Source: a virus
Reading direction: 5' to 3' (one strand)
Length of the DNA stretch: 30,630 nt
IMG/VR virus record: IMGVR_UViG_3300044846_000615
Span: 1 to 30,630 of that record
Shown here: one piece after another, positions 8,501 to 16,339 of the stretch
Numbering within the stretch: position 1 is the first letter of the stretch
Layout: every line of letters starts with the position of its first letter
Notes under the pieces: generated by a model
What the model saw: the letters and a program-made list of their open reading frames with translations, nothing else
Told to the model about the DNA's origin: nothing
Database searches by the model: none
Made by a program: the position numbers and the translations under genes

Positions 8501-10436
8501 AACCAATGACCCAGGTTTGTTCGGTAGTCAAAGTTTGCGAGAAATGGTAGACCTAAAAGGCAACCAAGGAAAACTTGCACAGAAAGTAAAAGTTGCTAAC
8601 CGCATTGTGCAAGGCAAAACACAAAAACTTGACCGTCTAAGCAAATCATTGGATAGCGGTGTTGACTGGTTTTTTACAAAACTTGTTGGCAAAGCAACAC
8701 AAAAACTGGAACGTTCACCACTTTACCGCCAAGCGTTTTACCGTGAAGTTGCAGACAAAGCAGTTCTTCTATCACCAAGCGAACAAACCCGTTTGCAACA
8801 AAACATTATAAAATATGTTAACGATTTGAACGCTGACCTAATTGATGAAGGCAAAAGTGGGTCAATGACTGTAGAAAAATATGTTGGCAACAAAAACATT
8901 TACAACAAAATCTTTGGCAAAGTATCCACAGGCGACGGAACTATCGAAGAACTAGAACAATTTGCTTCATCAATGGCTGTCTATGACCTTAAAAAAATCT
9001 TGTACAACGCCCAAGAAAAAACCAACCTTGAAGACATGCTGCGAGTGGTCATGCCATTTGCTACAGCGTTCCGTGAAACCCTTGGACAATACTCGTCATA
9101 CCTGATTGAAGACCCATCAAGAGTACGTAAAACACAGTTGGCTTTGAACGCAGCAAACTACGATTCAGACAACCCTGACAACGCACTATCAGGTTGGTTT
9201 TCCAAAGATTCAACAGATGGCAAAAACGTGTTCAACTTCCCTGCTGGTGGATGGGCTGGTTCCTTACTGGCGTTCCCAATCAAGGGTGCTTTCCAAGTTT
9301 TAAACCTACCTGGTGGCGGTCCTGTAGTGCAAATTGCTGCATCGGAACTGTTGCCAGATACACCAAGATTGGACTTTGTACGCAATCTTGTTTTGCCGTA
9401 CGGTGATGTTGGTTTGAAATCGTTGGCACCACAGTGGGCTGCCCGTGGAATCGAAGCCATTAAGGGTGACACAACAAACATGGCAACAATCTTTGGTAGC
9501 ACCTACGCAGAAACAGTACGTTTCTTGATACAAACTGGCGAATACAATATGCAAGACCCGAACGAAGTAGCAAAAATGTATTCGGATGCGAAACGTAAAG
9601 CAAGAGTGATGGCAGGTTTACGTGCCCTATTTCAGTTCACTGGTCCTACCTCGCCACGTATTGACTTCCGTTTGGAAACAGATGGTGGTGACATCACCGC
9701 TTCCGCTTTGTCACAAGAGTTTTATAAACTCCAAGAAAACAACCGTGATACAGCAGTTGATGAGTTCATCAAAAAGTTTGGTGAAGATGCCTTCATCTAC
9801 CTTGGACACAAAACCGAACCAGTTAAAGGCGGTCTAGAACCAACCAAACAATTCGATGGATGGCAACGAAGCAACAGTGACCTGTTCAACGAATACGGAA
9901 ACACAGCAGGATACCTAGCCCCTGGTGGCGATGGGTTCAGTTTCCAAACTTGGAACCGTCAACTTAACAACAAAAACCGTCGACGACTCACAGCACCAGA
10001 GATGGTTGCAGCAGCCCAATACAAGATTGGTTCATCAATCTATCGTGAAAGACGAAACCAACTAGGAGACACCATTTCATCTGAGCAACGTGACTGGCTA
10101 TCACAATGGCGTTCATCCCTTAACAAAGAATACCCAGGTTTCCCAGCCAAAGCCCAATTCAACCCTGGCGAACTAGATGCCTTCACGAAAGAACTGCGAA
10201 GCCTGGTATCTGATAACCGTGTTTCTGACAATGCAACAGCACAATCAGTTGCACAGTACTTGGATGCCCGCGATGAAGCACTACAAAAAGCCGCTGAAGC
10301 AGGGTTAAGTTCATTGGATTCTGTTCGTGCACAACCTTTGAAGGACTGGTTGAGTAGTATTGCAGCAACGCTTGTTCAGCAAAACCCTGAGTTCGCCCGC
10401 ATCTTTGAAGATAAACTCGCAGGAGAGGTAGATTAG
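5574..10436 (+). CDS. Giant virion protein, 1620 aa, probably internal or ejected
   Basis: This is the largest gene of the window and is certainly coding. It lies between portal and scaffold/capsid, where tape-measure proteins are not found. It is mostly helical and polar, without convincing membrane spans and with little Cys. Visible segments are a helical N-terminus (PQQALAASQIYKKSPWIPAR), a region near residues 640-680 with VVRNMIDSQIRIGARGYENF, a beta-rich insert near 915-975, a segment near 1155-1195 with MPFATAFRETLGQYSSYL, and a helical end. I found no lysozyme or transglycosylase motif. In short-tailed phages, very large proteins encoded in the head module are often internal virion proteins ejected with the DNA, and that is my inference here. 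A head-morphogenesis role is the alternative. Confidence 0.85.
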   Translation: MAGFFNVFDSVDEENNDKDAQGNIDAQNKIAKTITPQQALAASQIYKKSPWIPARVILDMAKNPTLSPQAQEAISGVASKKYVQTNTPNKPDDRNWFEKTIYDPAKAATRWGFAALQFTPDIVQNVASQAFSGNNPAGVDGWFASTALGAMASGQDTGSGFFLGGKAAETQAQKARDFRGTINNHAWTVGRGAADVLFTPGTKEYSLLSGFFDAAVSIFADPTLYAGQAFKLAKTGEYLDDTVKGLVGTRKISQGLAKQLVDRGLVQTDKIPALTGEAAIAASKIAKGEIGLDSAEAISFRNSDYFSWFERNNKAVRMAARIAGFGEEATTQIAARKLTGTAAAALRGKAAFQIMEDFKGTIDPATAARLADADTPLKVKAIIGEAAARLSANVEDVMLPRQIGDVAGVGATAAAREVIRERIPLYRTIRNSRWYTDIPTENVLNFGTGLERSKAVTNMANFLRGLKIHTALPETFDNFVGEAMSSLSVENAAERKVAAENIYAKFIEIITEQSGGDVNIAREATRRIKEELAKIRVFGADEMGNLDDGGLLQHLRQLGLSDKELSRFGPDELDQLRIQGPTALVELAENVYVMPDYRKLRALTGNKITKFALTNAKTGDQRLIPAIAEQLQTEIWKPMVLATGGYVVRNMIDSQIRIGARGYENFFTHPFHFIQTVMGSRYVGPLTGNLEGKAITFEDSLDDVGGALTKVLNDFQDSTSKTLYQTQAIDPLAANERMLRTENFSLIDRGLDAEGHTTGYVDNLGQIYNDPILRRVAEIWNLPKTERTAAIVDWLETSTEGKEAAKSIVAYFKNGVRIADPATGRTQFIKISNIDDTNLIASWVDNAASAKIQTIIRNDEELRFVIAHNRVPRIQTILDERGIPTTRPTATPGGGLTSDVQFEPRMDPIRLDTVVYAGDSTTTGVGGLVKLDAGGEGIIIRVDNYVVPDPFNPGTTITQPHAVIQPVAPGEAFTVKTNDPGLFGSQSLREMVDLKGNQGKLAQKVKVANRIVQGKTQKLDRLSKSLDSGVDWFFTKLVGKATQKLERSPLYRQAFYREVADKAVLLSPSEQTRLQQNIIKYVNDLNADLIDEGKSGSMTVEKYVGNKNIYNKIFGKVSTGDGTIEELEQFASSMAVYDLKKILYNAQEKTNLEDMLRVVMPFATAFRETLGQYSSYLIEDPSRVRKTQLALNAANYDSDNPDNALSGWFSKDSTDGKNVFNFPAGGWAGSLLAFPIKGAFQVLNLPGGGPVVQIAASELLPDTPRLDFVRNLVLPYGDVGLKSLAPQWAARGIEAIKGDTTNMATIFGSTYAETVRFLIQTGEYNMQDPNEVAKMYSDAKRKARVMAGLRALFQFTGPTSPRIDFRLETDGGDITASALSQEFYKLQENNRDTAVDEFIKKFGEDAFIYLGHKTEPVKGGLEPTKQFDGWQRSNSDLFNEYGNTAGYLAPGGDGFSFQTWNRQLNNKNRRRLTAPEMVAAAQYKIGSSIYRERRNQLGDTISSEQRDWLSQWRSSLNKEYPGFPAKAQFNPGELDAFTKELRSLVSDNRVSDNATAQSVAQYLDARDEALQKAAEAGLSSLDSVRAQPLKDWLSSIAATLVQQNPEFARIFEDKLAGEVD

Positions 10437-10438
10437 TA

Positions 10439-11260
10439 ATGGCTATAGACCCAGTAACAGGCGAAGAAACATCAACCACACCTTCGTTGGTGGCACCGTC
10501 TGCGCTTGGCGCATCGTCTGGTGGTCTTGCACCCGATGTAAAACTTGGTGTACGTCAGGCTATCGGCGCAGAAATGGAAGGGTTTACACCACTGCCAGGT
10601 GACATTGTTTCCACCACCCCAATCTCAGCCAAAGAAGCAACGTCTGCACGTATCCGAGAAACTGTTGCCCCAGCATCATTTGGATATGTTGGGCAAAACC
10701 TCGTAGACGAACGCGGTGTCATTGTCCGTGGACAGTACGACCCAGCCAAAGAAGCATATAGCGAACTAGCAAGACTTGGCACAAATGACCGCATCGCATT
10801 ACAACAAACATTTGCATCGCGAGGATTGTATCCAAAGAACTTTCGTCCAACGGGAATGTTTGAATCAGCAGACATTACAGCAATGCAATCATTTTTGCGT
10901 TACGCCAACTATGCGGGTGTCACCACCAAAGTGGCACGGACATTGTTCCAATCAGATTATTCACCAACTGGTGGTCTTGGTAGGACTGTTCGACCTGACG
11001 CTAAACAAGATTTAGATTCTGCAGTGGACACAGTGTTCAGACAGTTCATGGCACGTGATGCAACCCCTGAAGAGAAGGCTGCGTTCCGTCAGATGGCTTT
11101 CAAACAGAAATCAACTGAAGCCTTTGGTGGGGCGCAGGCACCGAACATTGGTGTTGCTGCTGAGGCGTATGCTTCTCAACAGTTTGGTCCTGAAGCGCAG
11201 GCTACTAGTGCTGCTTCGTTGTTTGACATTTTGGATAAGAAAGTTAAAGGACTTGCATAA
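10439..11260 (+). CDS. Virion-module protein with a weak peptidoglycan-binding-like segment
   Basis: This 273-aa protein has its own good ribosome site (AGGAGAGG at 10421-10428) and starts two bases after the giant gene. The N-terminal 70 residues are Ser/Thr/Pro-rich. Residues 110-150 (IALQQTFASRGLYPKN, then TGMFESADITAMQSFLRYAN) follow the LQ...G...TG.F...T..AM..F layout seen in peptidoglycan-binding helical repeats and in several phage structural proteins. The C-terminal part (TVFRQFMARDATPEEKAAF) is helical. It forms a coupled series with the genes on both sides. A minor or internal virion protein is likely from position only; the cell-wall reading is a suggestion. Confidence 0.82.
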   Translation: MAIDPVTGEETSTTPSLVAPSALGASSGGLAPDVKLGVRQAIGAEMEGFTPLPGDIVSTTPISAKEATSARIRETVAPASFGYVGQNLVDERGVIVRGQYDPAKEAYSELARLGTNDRIALQQTFASRGLYPKNFRPTGMFESADITAMQSFLRYANYAGVTTKVARTLFQSDYSPTGGLGRTVRPDAKQDLDSAVDTVFRQFMARDATPEEKAAFRQMAFKQKSTEAFGGAQAPNIGVAAEAYASQQFGPEAQATSAASLFDILDKKVKGLA

Positions 11261-12822
11261 TGACACCACAAGAAAAAGAACTTGAAAAAGCAAAAAAGGC
11301 TTTAGCCAACGGAGAAGTCTATACGTATAAGGGTGTCAAGTATTCACTTACAAAACTTCGAGACGAACTTATCCCGTTACTAGAAGATGATGCTGTTAAA
11401 GAACAGAAGCGTATTGATGCCGCAAACGAAGCAAAAGGTGTTAAATCTAAAACACAGTCCGATATAAAGAATCAAACAAAACTTGCTATCAATACTGCTA
11501 AAAGATTAAAAAAAGACGCAGAGAGTTCGCTAAATTTTGTTCGCACAAAGTTTGGCAACGGTGAAATATCCGAACAGGAATATCAAACCGCATTGGATTT
11601 GCCTGGAAAAATTCAGGCGGATATTACTGCCATGGAGTCTGGTTCTGTTAATGCCAGACAAACTGGGACAGGTAGAACCTATGAAATTATTGGGCAAGAA
11701 CCAGTTGCAACTACTGTTCGCGGTCCTGAAGGGTTAACAGCAGAGGGAATAGTACCCAAAGAAACCCAAGAACTTATTGTTGAGTCCACCGACACCCCGA
11801 CAAGTATTACTCCTAAAGGTACTGCTGGCACACCCACAGCGATGAAAACATATGTTGATGCACAACTAAAAGCAAAAGGTTTGGCTGACACACCAGCAAA
11901 TCGCAAGACACTACGTACCGAATATCAAGCATTGCCTCCAACGGAAAAAGGAAAAGCAGCAGCACCAGCCGCAACAGACAACTCATGGGAACAACTGTTC
12001 ATAAAGAACAACCCTGCCAAAGCATGGTACCTAACAGACCTAGACCGAAACAAATACCCACAACTATTTGCCATCCTCAAAGAATACGCACTACCACGCC
12101 CACTCACAGTAGAAGAACAATCAGCGTTCGCAGCAAAACTTGATGGCACAGACTTCTTCCGAGAACTCAGCACCTCTGGCAAAGTACGTGAAATCAAAAA
12201 CGTTGTAGGAGAACTAGGTTTCGACAGCACAGACTTCACACAGTTTGTTCACACCGCTATCAACATGGGTTACACAGGTGACCGTTTGAAACAAGAAACC
12301 TACAAAGAAGTATTTAAGACTGGTGCCGATGGCAAATATGTGAACCCTACAGCGTTGGCTAGAGCAACCAAATCAGCCGACTACCTGAATGTTGTTAACG
12401 ATGCCCGCGCATATTTTAATACTGCAGGCGCAGACCAAGCATCAGTTCAATCTATTCTTACTGGTGGAATAACCAGAGAAGATTTCCAAAGGCAGCAACG
12501 AGAAATCGCTAAGAAACGTTACCCACATTTGGCTGACCTTATCGACCAAGGTGTGTCGTTAGAAAGTTTGGCAGGGAACTTCAAAAACACGGCAGCCCAA
12601 TTGTTGGAAGTTGACCCTAATACTCTTGACATGTCTGCAGCCGATTATGAGGTTGCCATAAACTTTGGTGAAGAAGGCAAGAAACGTGTTATGAGTACTG
12701 GTGAGTGGGATAGGTTGTTACGTACAGACCCTAAATACGGTTGGGAAAAAACCAACAATGCTAAAGATGAGGCTAGAGGTTTGGCTGCTAACTTAGTTCA
12801 AGCGTTCGGAAGGATTATCTAA
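11260..12822 (+). CDS. Predicted helical virion-module protein, 520 aa
   Basis: I do not recognise a named family. The ATG overlaps the previous stop by one base (TAATG). Residues 1-130 are highly charged, Lys/Glu-rich and likely coiled coil. Residues 130-235 are a Thr/Pro/Ala-rich linker. From about 240 a compact helical domain begins (SWEQLFIKNNPAKAWYLTDL) with repeated short helices. The section ILTGGITREDFQRQQREIAK, then YPHLADLIDQGVSLESLAGN, resembles the layout of a segment in the next gene, so the two may be distant paralogues. Codon choice changes inside the gene: roughly 11,940-12,240 uses A/C-ending codons while the flanks use more T and G. Position suggests an internal or minor virion protein. 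Confidence 0.85.
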   Translation: MTPQEKELEKAKKALANGEVYTYKGVKYSLTKLRDELIPLLEDDAVKEQKRIDAANEAKGVKSKTQSDIKNQTKLAINTAKRLKKDAESSLNFVRTKFGNGEISEQEYQTALDLPGKIQADITAMESGSVNARQTGTGRTYEIIGQEPVATTVRGPEGLTAEGIVPKETQELIVESTDTPTSITPKGTAGTPTAMKTYVDAQLKAKGLADTPANRKTLRTEYQALPPTEKGKAAAPAATDNSWEQLFIKNNPAKAWYLTDLDRNKYPQLFAILKEYALPRPLTVEEQSAFAAKLDGTDFFRELSTSGKVREIKNVVGELGFDSTDFTQFVHTAINMGYTGDRLKQETYKEVFKTGADGKYVNPTALARATKSADYLNVVNDARAYFNTAGADQASVQSILTGGITREDFQRQQREIAKKRYPHLADLIDQGVSLESLAGNFKNTAAQLLEVDPNTLDMSAADYEVAINFGEEGKKRVMSTGEWDRLLRTDPKYGWEKTNNAKDEARGLAANLVQAFGRII

Positions 12823-13688
12823 TGTCACAAATTGATTCCACTGCTAGCGACACACAAACCGCTTCAGATATTTTGCAAGCAACCCTGAAGTATTATGGAA
12901 TGGATAACCCGCAGTTATTGGCTGATGTTAAAACCGCATTGGCTGACCGACGTTTAACAGCATCATCGTCACTGGATGACATTGGTATTCAGTTGCGTGA
13001 TTCTGCTGCTTTCCGAGAACGCTTTGCAGCAAACGAAACTCGACGTGCCGCCAATAAACCCGCCTATTCGGTAAGCCAATATCTACAGTTAGAATCCTCA
13101 TACCGTAATACGCTATCGGGTGCAGGTATGCCAGCAGACTTCTACAACACCCCAGAAGACTTCTCCAACTTCATAGCCAACGACATCTCACCAGATGAAG
13201 TCAAAGCCCGCGTAGACCAAGGCTATGCCGCAGTCAAAAACGCTGACCCAAAAGTAGTCAACGAACTCAAAACCCTATACGGACTAGACGATGGCACACT
13301 TGCCGCTTTCTTCGTAGACCCAGCACGAACCAAAGACCAAGTGCTAAGAGCAGCCCGAGCAGCCGAAGTAGCCTCACAAGCCCGCCAACAAGCAGGCATC
13401 AGCCTCGGAGCACCAGCAGCAGAACTACTCGTCCAACAAGGCGTAACCCAAGAAGAAGCCCGAACAGGTTTCGCCCAAGTATCCCAACTACAAGAACTCA
13501 CCCGCCCACTCCAAGGAGAACAAGCCTTGACCCAAGAAGAACTAGTAGCAGGGTCATTAGGAACAAACGCTGCAGCCGCTCAACGAGTAGCCAAAACTCA
13601 ACGCCGCCGCAAAGCAGGATTCGAAGCAGGCGGAGGATTCGCCCAAACACAACAATCCAACATCGGACTTACGACCGTAGGGCAATAA
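12822..13688 (+). CDS. Predicted helical virion-module protein, 288 aa
   Basis: This gene is the last of the portal-to-scaffold series. Its ATG overlaps the previous stop by one base and a Shine-Dalgarno (GGAAGGA) lies about 10 bases upstream. The protein is Ala/Gln-rich and helical. Residues 85-150 contain YLQLESSYRNTLSGAGMPAD, then FYNTPEDFSNFIANDISPDE and a GYAAV helix, a pattern I associate with internal virion proteins of environmental phages but cannot name. The C-terminus is basic (KTQRRRKAG) and then Gly/Gln-rich. From about 13,130 onward codon use swings strongly to A/C endings compared with the first 300 bases. The gene is followed by the promoter and leader of the scaffold/capsid unit. 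Confidence 0.85.
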   Translation: MSQIDSTASDTQTASDILQATLKYYGMDNPQLLADVKTALADRRLTASSSLDDIGIQLRDSAAFRERFAANETRRAANKPAYSVSQYLQLESSYRNTLSGAGMPADFYNTPEDFSNFIANDISPDEVKARVDQGYAAVKNADPKVVNELKTLYGLDDGTLAAFFVDPARTKDQVLRAARAAEVASQARQQAGISLGAPAAELLVQQGVTQEEARTGFAQVSQLQELTRPLQGEQALTQEELVAGSLGTNAAAAQRVAKTQRRRKAGFEAGGGFAQTQQSNIGLTTVGQ

Positions 13689-13709
13689 CCTGCATTAGTA
13701 AGTAAGTTG

Positions 13710-13718
13710 TGTTATAGT
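13710..13718 (+). promoter_or_regulatory. Extended -10 promoter of the scaffold/capsid unit
   Basis: TGT followed directly by TATAGT (13713-13718) is an extended -10 element in the only long gap of the head module. No good -35 box is seen, which fits an extended -10 promoter. Transcription would begin near 13725 and leave an untranslated leader of about 120 bases. Capsid genes need high expression, so a dedicated promoter is reasonable. Confidence 0.5.
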
Positions 13719-13724
13719 TACAAA

Positions 13725-13847
13725 CGATACCTTAAACGGTAGGAACCTGTACGGGAATCCCCCGCACCGTACGGCGACATGGGGTGACCAATCAACCGCA
13801 GCCACCACGTACCTCGGACATGGTGTGGGCAGAAACGAGAGTGCCAT
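13725..13847 (+). ncRNA. Hairpin-rich 5' leader of the scaffold/capsid mRNA
   Basis: The leader contains an 8-bp stem (13747-13754 with 13767-13774, one G-U pair, 12-base loop). A 4-bp stem lies just before it (13728-13741). An imperfect stem near the end joins 13801-13808 to 13823-13830. The near-repeat GACATGG..GTG occurs twice (13776-13786 and 13817-13827), and the CCACCACG between them could pair with either copy, so alternative folds are possible. No ORF fits. The start codon at 13848 follows a weak GAGAG. It could stabilise the mRNA or control translation. I recognise no known riboswitch class. Confidence 0.4.
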
Positions 13848-14297
13848 ATGTCAGATATTGACAACTACGACAACGAAGACCAAATGGAATCAAACCAAAA
13901 CCCTGTTAGGGCAAGGATGAAACAATTGGAGAAAGAAACCGCCGACCTACGCAAGTTGGTAGCGGAATCTGAAGTAGCAAAACGAGAACTAGCGTTCGTG
14001 AAAGCAGGCATCGACCTCACTGCACCAGCGTCAAAGTACTTTGTTAAAGGCTACGACGGAGAACTTTCCCCAGATGCCATTAGGGAAGCCGCTGTTGAGG
14101 CGCAACTGATTAGTCCCCCAGATTCCACACCATCCAGAGAAGAAGCAAACGCTTGGCAACGAACCGCAAAAGTCGCGGCAGGAACCCAAACAACGCAACC
14201 ACCTGTTGACTGGACTCGAAGGCTGAACGACGCACGAAGCCCTCAAGAAGTAGATTCAATCCTGGCAGAAGCACGAATAGCACTACAAAATTCGTAA
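13848..14297 (+). CDS. Probable capsid scaffolding protein
   Basis: This 149-aa acidic protein lies immediately before the major capsid gene, where phage scaffolds usually sit. Residues 1-20 are acidic and polar. Residues 20-52 are a likely coiled coil (RARMKQLEKETADLRKLVAE). The middle (AGIDLTAPASKYFVKGYDGE) and a C-terminal helix (SPQEVDSILAEARIALQ) match the general layout of scaffolds of actinobacterial phages, which template shell assembly and are then lost. The call rests on position, size and coiled coil. It is read from the long leader upstream and is separated from the capsid gene by 27 bases. Confidence 0.78.
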   Translation: MSDIDNYDNEDQMESNQNPVRARMKQLEKETADLRKLVAESEVAKRELAFVKAGIDLTAPASKYFVKGYDGELSPDAIREAAVEAQLISPPDSTPSREEANAWQRTAKVAAGTQTTQPPVDWTRRLNDARSPQEVDSILAEARIALQNS

Positions 14298-14324
14298 CAA
14301 CTTCTACACAAAGGAAAAATAATC

Positions 14325-15293
14325 ATGGCAGGCGAAACCCAACTCTCGTCGTTGTCCGTAGACCAGGTAGCATTTGACCGTCTCGCATATTTTGCGTTGC
14401 GTTCAGAACTCTTGTTCGACCAGGCAGCAGACGTACAACCAGTACAGCAAGCAATGCCAGGAACTGGCGTCACATTCACAATTTTCAGCGACATTGCAGC
14501 AGCAACGTCAACACTGAACGAAGTGACCGACGTTACTCCTACAGCATTGTCCGACAGCCAAGTAACCGTAACTCTTAACGAATACGGTAACGCAGTTGTC
14601 ACCACAGCCAAGTTGCGCGGAACAGCGTTCTTGGATGTTGACTCAGCAGCAGCAAACATCATCGGTTACAACGCAGGCGATTCAATCGACCAAGTTGTCC
14701 GTGAAGTGCTTGCAGGCGGAACCAACGTGGTATACGCAACAGGTGGTTCTTCAACACCAACGAGCCGTGTATCAGTTTCGGCTGATGACGTACTTGCCGC
14801 TGACGACGTTCGCAAGACCGTCGCACAGTTGCGTGGAGCAAACGTAGCAACCTTCAACGGTTCTTACATCGGCTTCATCCACCCAGACGTTTCATACGAC
14901 TTCCGTTCAGCAACGGACGCAGCCGCATGGCGTACCCCAGCAAACTATGTCAATCCAGAAGGTATCTACAATGGAGAAATCGGCTTGTTTGAGTCGGTAC
15001 GTTTCATTGAGACACCACGTGCCAAAGTGTTCACTGACGCTTCGAACGGTACCAGCACAACTGGTGCAGTTGACGTGTATTGCACACACATCATGGGTCG
15101 TCAGGCTCTTGCTAAGGCATACTCAGCACAAGATGGTAACGGCGCAGTGCCGAAGATTGTTCGCGGTAACGTGACCGACCTTCTCATGCGTTTGCAGCCA
15201 TTGGGTTGGTATTGGCTTGGTGGCTACGGTCGCTTCCGTGAGGCAAGCCTCCGTCGCATTGAGTCTTCATCCTCAATTGCAACTAACGTCTAA
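14325..15293 (+). CDS. Major capsid protein, N4-gp56 family
   Basis: This 322-aa protein forms the icosahedral shell. It has the HK97-fold pattern of the N4-gp56 family: an N-terminal arm with DRLAYFALRSELLFDQAAD, the stretch LNEYGNAVVTTAKLRGTAFL, then the spine-like helix GYNAGDSIDQVVREVLAGGT. A conserved end follows with the phrases YIGFIHPDVSYDFR and WYWLGGYGRFREASLRRIES. A good Shine-Dalgarno (AAGGAAA at 14311-14317) precedes the ATG. Length agrees with the family. It follows the scaffold and is closed by a strong terminator 26 bases after the stop, suggesting a separate high-level transcript for scaffold plus capsid. Confidence 0.92.
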   Translation: MAGETQLSSLSVDQVAFDRLAYFALRSELLFDQAADVQPVQQAMPGTGVTFTIFSDIAAATSTLNEVTDVTPTALSDSQVTVTLNEYGNAVVTTAKLRGTAFLDVDSAAANIIGYNAGDSIDQVVREVLAGGTNVVYATGGSSTPTSRVSVSADDVLAADDVRKTVAQLRGANVATFNGSYIGFIHPDVSYDFRSATDAAAWRTPANYVNPEGIYNGEIGLFESVRFIETPRAKVFTDASNGTSTTGAVDVYCTHIMGRQALAKAYSAQDGNGAVPKIVRGNVTDLLMRLQPLGWYWLGGYGRFREASLRRIESSSSIATNV

Positions 15294-15318
15294 TTAGTTT
15301 CTAGTTAGATAAGGCTTT

Positions 15319-15350
15319 AGCCCCCTGCTTCGGCGGGGGGCTTTTGCTTT
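15319..15350 (+). terminator. Rho-independent terminator after the capsid gene
   Basis: A ten-base-pair stem (AGCCCCCTGC with GCGGGGGGCT, one T-G pair) closes a TTCG tetraloop at 15329-15332. It is followed by a T-rich run (TTTGCTTTT). This is the clearest terminator in the window and separates the head unit from the fibre unit. Confidence 0.93.
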
Positions 15351-15359
15351 TGGTATAGT
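15351..15359 (+). promoter_or_regulatory. Extended -10 promoter of the fibre unit
   Basis: TGG followed by TATAGT (15354-15359) begins right at the end of the terminator's T-run, so it restarts transcription where the capsid transcript stops. The expected start point is near 15366, leaving a leader of about 14 bases that includes the GAAAGG ribosome site of the next gene. The same TATAGT hexamer is found at 3321 and 13713. Confidence 0.5.
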
Positions 15360-15379
15360 ATGTTGAACGAAAGGTTCCT

Positions 15380-15748
15380 ATGTCTATTTCCAATTATGCA
15401 GAGTTAAAAATTTTGGAGCACACGACAGGTAAAACTGCGTGGACTATGCCTACGAACGTGTATGTGAAACTGCATTTGGGTGACCCTGGTGAGGCTGCTA
15501 CTTCTAATGCGGCTGTTGAGGCGACTCGTAAGGTTGCTGCGTGGGCTACTGCTGCGTCGGGTTCTATTGTGACTTCTGGAACGATTGAGTGGACTAACGT
15601 TTCGACTACTGAAACTTATTCGCATTGGTCTTTGTGGGATGATGTTTCTGCTGGTAATGCTTTGTGGTCGGGTGCTTTGGCTACTACGGCGGCTGTGACT
15701 GCTGGCGATACTTTTCAAATCACGTCACTTACGTTGACGCTGGACTAG
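15380..15748 (+). CDS. Virion-associated fibre-type protein (LHLGDPGE family)
   Basis: This 122-aa protein has a beta-rich layout common in phage structural genes. It runs from YVKLHLGDPGEAATSNAAVE near residues 27-46, through alternating strands, to ETYSHWSLWDDVSAGNALW, ending in a strand-rich TFQITSLTLTLD. Proteins of this type are often annotated as tail-fibre or minor tail proteins in environmental phages, though their exact place in the particle is not known to me. The ATG has a ribosome site (GAAAGG) and stands first after the extended -10 promoter. Codon use here is T/G-ending, unlike the head genes upstream. Confidence 0.8.
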   Translation: MSISNYAELKILEHTTGKTAWTMPTNVYVKLHLGDPGEAATSNAAVEATRKVAAWATAASGSIVTSGTIEWTNVSTTETYSHWSLWDDVSAGNALWSGALATTAAVTAGDTFQITSLTLTLD

Positions 15749-15762
15749 GAAGGTAGCCCTTA

Positions 15763-15999
15763 GTGGCAACAGGTTTTCCTACTTCGCTTGATGCGTTGAC
15801 TAATCCGCTTTCTACGGATGCGTTAACAAGTCCTTCTCACGCTGACCAGCATGCTGATGTGAATGATGCTGTTGAGGCGTTGCAGGCTAAAGTGGGTGTG
15901 ACTGCTTCGGCTGTTGTAACCAGTTTGGATTATAAGGTTAATAAACCGTTGAACTCGGATGTTTTGGCGGCAATTATTTTGATGGACGTCGGGAGTTAA
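15763..15999 (+). CDS. Short fibre-associated protein (PTSLDAL-HADQHADVNDAVEAL type)
   Basis: This 78-aa protein begins at GTG with a strong AGGAAGG at 15747-15753. It contains the phrases FPTSLDALTNPLSTDALTSP and HADQHADVNDAVEALQAKVG. This motif pair is frequent at the N-termini of phage tail fibres, where it forms a trimerising helix. Here it is a free-standing gene of 78 residues instead of a domain of a long fibre, so the fibre appears to be built from separately encoded pieces. It lies between two other small structural genes with 2-14 base gaps. Confidence 0.82.
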   Translation: MATGFPTSLDALTNPLSTDALTSPSHADQHADVNDAVEALQAKVGVTASAVVTSLDYKVNKPLNSDVLAAIILMDVGS

Positions 16000-16001
16000 T
16001 T

Positions 16002-16337
16002 ATGGCATCGGGTGACAGAGTTGAATCTAGGTTGGGTGGTCCTGTCCAGTTGGGTACTTCGACTACAACTATTTGTACTGCGGCTTCGGGTGTCACTGAG
16101 GTTATTAAGCAGATTGTTATTTGTAACACGGATACGGTTGACCGTACTGTGACTTTGGCTATTGGTTCTGCGGCTACTGCTGCGAATCGTTTGATGTCTT
16201 CGTTGCCTATTGGTGCGAATGATGTGATGGTTTGGGATACGGCACTTGTGTTGTTGACTGGTGAGACGTTGCAGGGTTTGTCGGATACGGCTTCTAAGGT
16301 GACGGTTACTGTTGTCGGTTGGGAAAAGACCAACTAG
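16002..16337 (+). CDS. Small beta-sandwich virion protein
   Basis: This 111-aa protein is built from alternating hydrophobic and polar residues (QIVICNTDTVDRTVTLAIGS) that predict a compact beta-sandwich, with a final WEKTN. Proteins of this shape are common beside tail-fibre genes and are often called minor tail or fibre-associated proteins. No enzymatic motif is visible. The ATG follows GGGAG at 15991-15995. Its end lies two bases before the start of the collar-domain protein, so the two are likely translated together. Confidence 0.78.
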   Translation: MASGDRVESRLGGPVQLGTSTTTICTAASGVTEVIKQIVICNTDTVDRTVTLAIGSAATAANRLMSSLPIGANDVMVWDTALVLLTGETLQGLSDTASKVTVTVVGWEKTN

Positions 16338-16339
16338 TT

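Noticed and set aside
5574-10436. Reading the 1620-residue protein as a tape measure
   Set aside because: Tape-measure genes lie after the capsid and tail-tube genes; this one lies between portal and scaffold.
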